DNA from: Bacteroidota bacterium | GTDB lineage: Bacteria > Bacteroidota > Bacteroidia > Bacteroidales > UBA1402 | DNA length: 5,337 bases | Reading direction: 5' to 3' | Assembly (NCBI GenBank): GCA_030706285.1 | Contig: JAUZOU010000226.1 | Location: forward strand, 1 to 5,337 | Shown: positions 1 through 5,337 of the stretch, in pieces | Layout of the letters: the number at the start of each line of letters is the position of its first letter | How positions within the stretch are numbered: position 1 is the stretch's first letter | The notes under the pieces: model-generated | Databases searched by the model: none | What the model was told of the DNA's origin: nothing | The model's input: the letters and a program-made list of their open reading frames with translations, nothing else | Translations under genes and position numbers: made by a program

Positions 1-2069
1 ACCGTGGCATCGAATGATTTTGTCACGCTTTGGCCGCTCTTAAACAAGACTGCTGTCAATTTGACTTTGGCAGGGTACATGTCTGGCCGCGTTACGTTGC
101 CTGTTGCATCAATGATGGATGGGATGCTGCTTTTCCAGCCAATGGCAATGGTCGGGTCGATGGACCCTTTAACTGGTAATGTCAGATTGCTTGTAACAGA
201 GGAAAGGTTGTCCAGCGTCAGTGCATTCATTTCTGTTTTCAGTTCCGGCAATACATAGCTGGAATCTTCGCCGACAGCGTTGTTCAGTTTGTCGAGCGTT
301 TCCAGAATACCGAACTGATAATTGAGGTCATCGGCGGTCATGGCATCTCTCCACAATTCGAAGTCGTACAGCATGGTTTTACGAAGATAACAGTCAGAAG
401 TGTAATTGGAACGTCCGAGCCAGTTGTATAGCGTGCCTGTTTTGCCTGCCTTTGGTAATGTCAGAGAAGGTAGATTGGAAATAGTACCGGTTGCAACTTG
501 CTGTCCGTCAACGTATAGGGTGCCTGTGTTATCTTTCTGTGTATAGGCAAAGTGATGCCAGGCGCCTTTGGCCGCATTCTTGGCGGCGCTGACGGCTTGA
601 TTGCCGTTGTCATAACGACCGGTGGCGATGCTTTGACTCGTTTCTTTCAGGCTACCGATGATGTAACCGGTCGGGTCGTTCATAGCATCGGCCGTGTTGG
701 AGAATGTCCAGTAGAAGTTTCCGTTCGAATTGATGTAAGCATAATCACCGGCTATGCGGAAAAATCCGCACATCGTATAGTTGTTGAGCGAGTAAATGGC
801 TTTACCGATTTCAGTACCCATATCCAGGTAACCTGTTCCGTTGCCAAGGTCGAGCACGTTGTATTGGTCCGTTTTACCGATGGTGCGAATGTGCGCATCA
901 TTCATGACAGTCGCAACAAAACCACTTTCAGACTCGTCCGTTACCTTAATGATGCCATTGTCAAGTTTGATACTTTCTGGGGTGAAAGACCATTTGGCTA
1001 ACTGGTCAGCGACATCTTTCTGGGCTTTAACTACAGCTGTGAATGATTTGGCAAGAGAATACGTTTTATTACCTACGAGTTGGGTGAGGGTGGCTGTCAA
1101 AACGACTGTCGCGTCGTATTGTTCCGGGCGGGTGACATTGCCAAGGGTGTCAATGATGCTTTTATTGGAACTGGCCCATGTGATGGAGATGCCACCATCG
1201 GCAGTCGTTGGCAATGTTAAGGAGGACGTAATCGCAGAAAGGTCTCCATTATTGAGGGTCAGGTTTTCCTGCGCATCCTGCAGCTCTTTCGAGTAGCCGA
1301 TTAACGTCATGATGTCGCGGGATGTCAGGGCGCGGTTGTATAAACGGACATCATCCAGGACGGCATTCAGTCCATTACTATCCTGAGCCCAGCGTGAACG
1401 GCCTATAAAGTTATACGCTGTCGTACCCAGCAAGCTTGGATTGAAGTTGGAAAAAGTGCTGGTGCCACAGGCAACCCCATTGATGTAGATCGTGGCGGTT
1501 CCTGCGCTGGTCGACTCGTCCCATTTGAACGTAACGGCGATGTGAGCCCACTGTCCCACAGGAGTGGCAGTCGTCGCATCGACGTTATAGGCAACGGTTG
1601 CGCCGGTCGCACGATAACGCATACGGGCTTTCCCATTGGCATTGTTTGGCATAAAGCATAAGTTGTCACTCGGGTTGTTGTCATCAGTCGTATTTCCGAA
1701 GTCAAACAAACGGGCGTTGTTTGCTGTTGTAAAATAAGCCCAGGTGGCATAGGTGAACGACTTCAGCGATGAGGTAATGTTTTCAGGCAGTTTGATGTAG
1801 TCGTTTTTTGTTGCAAAATAGAGGCCACGACCGGCATAACCTGCCGAGTCAATAAGCGCTCCTTGAATGGTGCCATTATTACCCGTGCCGGACTTGTCGG
1901 TTAAGGTTGTACCAGCTGCCGTGCCTTGCATGTTTTCAAAATCATAGTGAAGAATCAGACCTGTTGTTACGTCCTGAGCCGTACCTAGCATGGTCGCTGA
2001 CAATCCAACAGCAATCAGACAACTTTTGACATAACTCGTCCATTTTGTTGAGTAGCGTTTTAGCTTCAT
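1..2069 (-). CDS. Secreted LamG / Ig-like multidomain protein, N-terminal 689 residues (3' end beyond window)
   Basis: The reading frame is open from the ATG at 2069-2067 to the window edge, 689 codons plus two bases, so the C-terminus is missing. Residues 1-32 form a signal peptide (basic start, hydrophobic LIAVGLSATMLG, cleavage near TAQ). Residues about 37-250 are a LamG/concanavalin A-like jelly roll, seen in YIKLP, QWAHIAVTF, ATIYINGV and the closing LDDVRLYNRALT. Residues about 265-346 are a degenerate bacterial Ig-like domain (ITWASSN, GNVTRP, VVLTATL). Residues about 357-585 are a second, more divergent LamG (GAWHHFAYTQ, GTLYVDGQQVATG, LGRSNYTSD). From about 605 a second Ig-like domain begins (IGWKSS, GNVTRP, VKLTAVL) and is cut by the edge. 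In Bacteroidota such modules often precede glycoside hydrolase domains, for example GH43 or GH127 types; that is inference, as no catalytic domain is visible. This ATG is chosen because the signal peptide follows at once and the upstream DNA is AT-rich and non-coding. Confidence 0.9.
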   Translation of the reverse strand, partial: MKLKRYSTKWTSYVKSCLIAVGLSATMLGTAQDVTTGLILHYDFENMQGTAAGTTLTDKSGTGNNGTIQGALIDSAGYAGRGLYFATKNDYIKLPENITSSLKSFTYATWAYFTTANNARLFDFGNTTDDNNPSDNLCFMPNNANGKARMRYRATGATVAYNVDATTATPVGQWAHIAVTFKWDESTSAGTATIYINGVACGTSTFSNFNPSLLGTTAYNFIGRSRWAQDSNGLNAVLDDVRLYNRALTSRDIMTLIGYSKELQDAQENLTLNNGDLSAITSSLTLPTTADGGISITWASSNKSIIDTLGNVTRPEQYDATVVLTATLTQLVGNKTYSLAKSFTAVVKAQKDVADQLAKWSFTPESIKLDNGIIKVTDESESGFVATVMNDAHIRTIGKTDQYNVLDLGNGTGYLDMGTEIGKAIYSLNNYTMCGFFRIAGDYAYINSNGNFYWTFSNTADAMNDPTGYIIGSLKETSQSIATGRYDNGNQAVSAAKNAAKGAWHHFAYTQKDNTGTLYVDGQQVATGTISNLPSLTLPKAGKTGTLYNWLGRSNYTSDCYLRKTMLYDFELWRDAMTADDLNYQFGILETLDKLNNAVGEDSSYVLPELKTEMNALTLDNLSSVTSNLTLPVKGSIDPTIAIGWKSSIPSIIDATGNVTRPDMYPAKVKLTAVLFKSGQSVTKSFDAT

Positions 2070-2142
2070 GGTTTGATTAAATTAATGGTTGTACAGAGTT
2101 AATAATAGAATGTTTTTTGATTTCCTGGAATAACCTTTTTGT

Positions 2143-2172
2143 GAAAATTATGTCATACATTCGTATAACAAG
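2143..2172 (-). promoter_or_regulatory. Candidate promoter for the LamG gene (Bacteroidota-type -33/-7)
   Basis: Read on the minus strand, CTTG (2172-2169) is followed after 18 bases by TAATTTTC (2150-2143). The known Bacteroides sigma consensus is TTTG, 19-21 bases, TAnnTTTG, so each element has one mismatch and the spacer is one base short. Transcription would start near 2137, giving a leader of about 65-70 bases. Similar matches arise easily by chance in AT-rich DNA, so this is a weak prediction. The upstream element overlaps one arm of the neighbouring inverted repeat. Confidence 0.3.
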
Positions 2173-2207
2173 TTTCATGAAAGATGTTTTGTTTTCGGAT
2201 GAAACTT
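2170..2207 (-). terminator. 9-bp inverted repeat after the protease-like gene; possible terminator or operator
   Basis: Perfect 9-base arms AAGTTTCAT (2170-2178) and ATGAAACTT (2199-2207) flank a 20-base loop. In the minus direction the hairpin begins 10 bases after the TAA stop of the 437-residue gene, where a terminator would be expected. However, the strand transcribed here has no U tract after the hairpin (it continues GTTATAC), and the stem is AT-rich. The T run (2206-2211) follows the hairpin only on the plus strand, where I see no gene to terminate. It may therefore be a weak terminator, an mRNA-end stabiliser or a protein-binding site. Confidence 0.35.
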
Positions 2208-2217
2208 TTTTAGCGTC

Positions 2218-3531
2218 TTACCATCCGCAATCTGTTCTCATAGCATTGACAATTTTTGCATGACGTATATAATCCTGTGCCGACGAAACTTCATATTTAT
2301 AATTGAGTCCGTATGGCCAGAAATGCATGTCATCTCCATGCAGTATAGCCGTCGGATCATTGGTGACGGTTCGTAGCATTTGAGTGGCAGCAGCGCCTGT
2401 ATAAACGCCATTGACCGTCAGGTCTTGCCATACCTGAGTGGTTCCTGACCCCATATAATGAGCCATTTCATGCATGGCCGTGCAGACGTCCATATAGGTG
2501 GTTCCTGATCCAAAGCCGATGGAACCGTGATAACTTGCTTGTGCTGTAGGAATGTTTGGATCGTAATAGACATAAATATTGATTGAGAAGGTCGTATACC
2601 TGTTATAATAGTAGCAGGCACTGTCCATGGCAATCTTGATGAGGCGGTAATAGTTCTTTTCCGTGTCGTTGGCCGGTTTGAAATCAAGGTTGTAGGTGAC
2701 ATTGCCCAATTGTGGGGTAATGGTCATGGTTTCGCCATAACTTGTTCCAAGGGTATTTGTTGCGAAAGCCCGGACATAATACTTGACGTTGGCGTTGGGA
2801 AATTTGACGGTGGTCGTATAGCTTCCGTTTGACAAGCCAAATGGTATCCTGTTTTCGTCAATAGTCGGAGTGGCAGACGTGGACCAGCAAAATCCTCTGG
2901 CGATCAGGACCGGGTACCCGCCGCTGCTATTGACTTTACCGGTACAAATAGCTTCAAGGTTCCCGTTATAAGTTATAGATATCGTTTCAACGTCTGGAAG
3001 CGTGTAACCAGGAACGTTGACACTGAATTCCTGGCCATAGGTGGTTCCGCAACTGTTCGTAATAAAAGGTCTGACGTAATACGTTGATCCTGCAATCAGC
3101 TTGGTCATATAGACAGTCGATGAATCCGAGGTGGCACCACTGACGATCTTCAGGCTGTCGATGGTCGGATGAGGATATAAGCTCCAGCAAAGGCCTTTGC
3201 TAAGAATGGCCGATCCACCTTTCGTGGAGACAATGATGGCCATTTTTGCCTTGGCCTGATCGATCAGGATCGGCGTTTCCATGGCTCTGATTACCGGCAG
3301 ATTCCCTGAAAAGGTAATACTGTCGATGGTAGACACGGTCAGATTCGATTTGGTCTGGCCTGCTTTGATCAGGTTGAGTTGGGCGCCATTTTCACTGAAA
3401 GAAATGCTGTCAATGGCTGAGGTCTTGACGGCAGTAACAGACGAATCTGATTGAAAGACAAAAATGTTGTCTTGTGCAAACAACGTCGAAAGATAAAATA
3501 ATCCGGTTATTGCGAGTATAAATTGCTTCAT
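2218..3531 (-). CDS. Secreted FN3-like protein with C-terminal HExxH putative zinc metallopeptidase domain
   Basis: The 437-residue product starts with a signal peptide (about 1-19, ending in FAQ). Residues about 21-76 form a paired beta-repeat in which AIDSISFS and TIDSITFS close the two halves. Two Bacteroidota FN3-like modules follow, about 80-173 (GLCWS, HPTID, YYVRPFITN, GTTYG) and 177-272 (GFCWS, TPTID, YYVRAFATN, GTSYG). Residues about 278-437 form a separate domain holding HEMAHYMG: His354, Glu355 and His358 match a zinc-peptidase HExxH site followed by the metzincin glycine. The third metzincin histidine is replaced by threonine (364). His398 or His403 in HGDDMHFWPYG could be the third ligand, which is inference. 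I recall HFWPYGLNY-type domains in secreted carbohydrate-associated proteins but cannot name the family. There is no T9SS sorting domain; the protein ends RTDCGW. The ATG overlaps the stop of the preceding gene (ATGA), which suggests translational coupling. Substrate is unknown. Confidence 0.9.
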   Translation of the reverse strand: MKQFILAITGLFYLSTLFAQDNIFVFQSDSSVTAVKTSAIDSISFSENGAQLNLIKAGQTKSNLTVSTIDSITFSGNLPVIRAMETPILIDQAKAKMAIIVSTKGGSAILSKGLCWSLYPHPTIDSLKIVSGATSDSSTVYMTKLIAGSTYYVRPFITNSCGTTYGQEFSVNVPGYTLPDVETISITYNGNLEAICTGKVNSSGGYPVLIARGFCWSTSATPTIDENRIPFGLSNGSYTTTVKFPNANVKYYVRAFATNTLGTSYGETMTITPQLGNVTYNLDFKPANDTEKNYYRLIKIAMDSACYYYNRYTTFSINIYVYYDPNIPTAQASYHGSIGFGSGTTYMDVCTAMHEMAHYMGSGTTQVWQDLTVNGVYTGAAATQMLRTVTNDPTAILHGDDMHFWPYGLNYKYEVSSAQDYIRHAKIVNAMRTDCGW

Positions 3532-4013
3532 TCCTTTGAAAATTTGAATGCCTGATCGTTGATTTTCAGAATATAGAAACCGTCAGGCAATTGGCTGACC
3601 GTTAGTTGTTCTGTCGTAGACTCCAGCGTACGTGATAGCATAAGCCTCCCGCTGATGCTGTATATAAAAACCTGTGAGGCCTTGGCCGGTAAATTGTTTA
3701 TGATGAGGTAATCAGTGGCAGGATTCGGATAGATCGAAATAGTAACTGTCTTATCTGCTTTTGGCAAGCTGCTCTGTTGTGTAAAAGTCATTCTTTTGAC
3801 CGAAGAAATGGGCATAGGTTCTAGTACGCCATCCTGGAAATGGAACATCAATTCTGATGACTGGAATGTGATCTTACCAAGAGCGCTTAGTTCAATGCTT
3901 CTGACCGATCCGTTCTGGCCGGTAATGGTGAGTTGAGTCCCCGCCTTTGCAGAAAAAACACCTGCCACAGAAAAAACGGTTAGACAGATGGCTGCTATAA
4001 TGTGTTTGTTCAT
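3528..4013 (-). CDS. Small secreted protein: signal peptide, paired beta-repeat, T9SS type A sorting domain
   Basis: This 161-residue protein has a signal peptide with a likely AKA cleavage site at residue 24. A short repeat region (about 27-78) follows, with two similar halves ending in LGKITFQ and VKRMTFT, resembling the start of the next gene's product. Residues about 90-161 form a type IX secretion C-terminal domain: IYPNPATDYLII (94-105), then VFIYSISGRLM, LPDGFYILKI and a basic end. This domain normally directs export across the outer membrane and attachment to the cell surface or release. No enzymatic or binding cargo of normal size lies between signal and sorting domain. The gene begins 22 bases after the previous stop and shares four bases with the next start, so it is almost certainly mid-operon. 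Short proteins of this build occur in Bacteroidota genomes and have no function I can name. Confidence 0.88.
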   Translation of the reverse strand: MNKHIIAAICLTVFSVAGVFSAKAGTQLTITGQNGSVRSIELSALGKITFQSSELMFHFQDGVLEPMPISSVKRMTFTQQSSLPKADKTVTISIYPNPATDYLIINNLPAKASQVFIYSISGRLMLSRTLESTTEQLTVSQLPDGFYILKINDQAFKFSKE

Positions 4014-4035
4014 ACTTGATGAAGAGGGTTAATGG

Positions 4036-5337
4036 TTATAGTTTTACAAATTTGGCTGCCTTATGCAGAGGGGTCTTCAATAGGTAATAACCAGCAGGAA
4101 TATCGCTGATGTCTAGCTGGTTACCAAAGATAACGGTCCGCTTCACCAGCATCCCGAACAGATTGTACACGTCAATGGCCAGCCCTCCTGGAAATGAGTC
4201 ATTCAGATACAGTTTATCACTGGCAGGATTCGGATAAAAAGACAGCGCTTCCCTCACTACCTGGTTGTTGATGCTGGTAGGAATGTAAGAGGCCGTATCG
4301 ATAGCCATCCAGCCGCCGGTTTCTCTGGACATGGTGACGACGCCACAGGACCGTTCCCGCTGTTTCATCACGTTGGCATATTTGTTACTGATGAGAAGGC
4401 TTCGCAACGTAGCTGCGACGGTGTCGTCATTGCACGTCTGCATCTGAGCAATAAAAAGCGGGGTTGCCAGGCTGTCGCCATAATTTATGGTGTTGTAAAC
4501 AGCGCTGATGGCATTGTTTGACGTCTTGCCGACGATCAATTTTTTATTGTTGACAGCGCCCGTGCCAGGGGTAATGGCAAAATAGGCAACGTATTCACTC
4601 GGAAGGATGGTGGTAATGGCAGATTCTTTCAGCCGCTTAACCTCAAAACCTGTTTTGGTGACATTCCGGACTCTTGCCGTCACTGCGTAGGTTGTCGGTG
4701 AGGTGACACCGGTTACGAATACGACAGGGATCGTATCGAAGGGCACTTTAAACGTGACCTGTGACCAGGAACCGGAAACGGTACTTTTTCCGGCCTCAGC
4801 CTTCAGCCCGTCGAAGTCATAATTTCCCGGAGCTGTGACTATATAAGGGACAGTTTCAGCCTGGCTGATTGATGACACATTCTGATAGGACCATGGAATG
4901 ATCTGAAGATTGAAACGGGAGGTATAACTGATGAGTTTTGCGCGGCTGCAGAATTGGATGCTGCTGTTTTTGTTCGTTGGAGATCCAACGATAATGGTAG
5001 GAAAACTGGCATACGGTTGTTTAAAATAGATGGAATTCCAGCCTACATTAAATACGTTGACAAGGCCATATTGAAAGGTGCTGCCTTCACTGGTATCGTA
5101 TCCGATCTCATTGGAATATTCGGACAATGTGCTGTCGGCGAGTTTTGTCCTGACACGATAGCGTATCTTGTTGGCCAACGTTAAATTGAGAGTATCTGAG
5201 TAGGTTCTGGATGTCGGATCTTCCGACTCATACACTACGCTAAAATCACCGTTGCCCACTTGCTTTTCCAGTATGTAACCTTGACAGTATTCTCCGTTGG
5301 GGTCTGTAATGGTCAAAGTCAGTGTCTTTGAGCCAAA
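4036..5337 (-). CDS. T9SS-secreted protein with FN3-like domain and three lectin-like repeats (5' end beyond window)
   Basis: The frame is open from the window edge (5337) to the TAA at 4038-4036, giving 433 codons. There is no ATG near the edge, and an internal TTG at 5316 is not a credible start because the FN3-like fold begins before it. Visible residues about 1-82 are FN3-like (YILEKQVGNGDFSVVYE, IRYRVRTKLADS). Residues about 99-352 hold three tandem repeats of roughly 90 residues resembling H-type lectin folds. Each has a F..P-containing strand (FKQPYASFPTIIV, FKVPFDTIPVVFV, YGDSLATPLFIAQ) and a closing strand (VPYIVTAPG, VAYFAITPG, GGWMAIDTAS). Residues about 362-433 are a T9SS sorting domain (FYPNPASDKLYL, IDVYNLFGMLVKR, IPAGYYLLK, ending AAKFVKL). 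The product should be exported and cell-surface bound or released, probably binding carbohydrate or a partner protein. The lectin assignment rests on motif resemblance. The missing N-terminus could hold a catalytic domain. Confidence 0.88.
   Translation of the reverse strand, partial: FGSKTLTLTITDPNGEYCQGYILEKQVGNGDFSVVYESEDPTSRTYSDTLNLTLANKIRYRVRTKLADSTLSEYSNEIGYDTSEGSTFQYGLVNVFNVGWNSIYFKQPYASFPTIIVGSPTNKNSSIQFCSRAKLISYTSRFNLQIIPWSYQNVSSISQAETVPYIVTAPGNYDFDGLKAEAGKSTVSGSWSQVTFKVPFDTIPVVFVTGVTSPTTYAVTARVRNVTKTGFEVKRLKESAITTILPSEYVAYFAITPGTGAVNNKKLIVGKTSNNAISAVYNTINYGDSLATPLFIAQMQTCNDDTVAATLRSLLISNKYANVMKQRERSCGVVTMSRETGGWMAIDTASYIPTSINNQVVREALSFYPNPASDKLYLNDSFPGGLAIDVYNLFGMLVKRTVIFGNQLDISDIPAGYYLLKTPLHKAAKFVKL

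Larger units (their letters stand above)
2070..2217 (-). other. AT-rich intergenic region between protease-like and LamG genes
   Basis: This 148-base gap is clearly richer in A+T than the flanking genes, and I see no plausible coding frame in it. It holds an inverted repeat just after the upstream stop codon and a possible Bacteroidota-type promoter (separate entries). The last ~25 bases before the LamG start are AT-rich with no purine-rich ribosome-binding sequence, which is usual in Bacteroidota. Confidence 0.7.

Noticed and set aside
4..1296. Plus-strand open frames at 4-258, 552-1001 and 841-1296
   Set aside because: They lie opposite the uninterrupted 689-codon LamG frame, whose domain signatures are clear. 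Their translations show no recognisable motif, and two of them overlap each other in different frames.
1403..1750. Minus-strand open frame of 115 codons in another frame
   Set aside because: It lies inside the first LamG domain of the large gene, has low-complexity Pro/Thr/Arg content and no domain features, so it is a shadow frame.
2170..2211. Intrinsic terminator for plus-strand transcription (hairpin followed by a T run)
   Set aside because: The shape fits, but no supported plus-strand gene lies before it anywhere in the window.
2418..3190. Minus-strand open frames at 2418-2702 and 2987-3190
   Set aside because: Both are out-of-frame shadows within the 437-residue gene, over well-supported FN3-like and HExxH regions.
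4954..5184. Plus-strand open frame of 76 codons
   Set aside because: It is antisense to the FN3-like and first lectin-like region of the T9SS protein and shows no signal peptide or motif.
4036..5316. TTG at 5316 as the true start of the T9SS lectin-like protein
   Set aside because: The frame stays open to the window edge and the seven upstream codons read as the first strand of the FN3-like domain. No signal peptide follows the TTG, though the sorting domain requires an exported protein. The gene is better called 5'-truncated.

Overview
All recognisable genes in this window lie on the minus strand, so transcription runs from high to low coordinates. The window suggests a member of the Bacteroidota that degrades polysaccharide or other polymers. 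The clues are two C-terminal type IX secretion (T9SS) sorting domains with the YPNPA(S/T)D signature, Bacteroidota-style fibronectin-III-like modules (G.CWS...PTI...YYVR.F.TN..GT.YG), LamG modules paired with degenerate bacterial Ig domains, and start codons without strong Shine-Dalgarno sequences. The genus cannot be fixed from the sequence; an anaerobic Bacteroidales of the Paludibacter/Dysgonomonas kind is a guess.

Layout in the direction of transcription. (1) 5337-4036 is the C-terminal part of a secreted protein: one FN3-like domain, three tandem ~90-residue lectin-like repeats and a T9SS sorting domain. Its 5' end is outside the window. (2) After 22 bases, 4013-3528 encodes a 161-residue protein that is only a signal peptide, a short paired beta-repeat and a T9SS sorting domain. 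(3) Overlapping it by four bases (ATGA), 3531-2218 encodes a 437-residue secreted protein with the same kind of paired beta-repeat, two FN3-like modules and a C-terminal domain with a zinc-protease HExxHxxG motif. (4) An AT-rich 148-base gap holds an inverted repeat and a possible promoter. (5) 2069-1 is the first 689 codons of a large secreted protein built as LamG, Ig-like, LamG, Ig-like. It continues past the window, and any catalytic domain would be in the missing part.

Genes 1 to 3 look like one operon, and gene 4 may have its own promoter. Every product appears exported. Two carry T9SS sorting signals, and the others bear adhesion or carbohydrate-binding type modules, so the locus probably makes a set of cell-surface or released proteins acting on an extracellular polymer. 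The least explained parts are the protease-like domain with no classical third metzincin histidine, and the cargo-less sorting-domain protein translationally coupled to it. No RNA genes, CRISPR arrays, insertion sequences or phage genes were seen.
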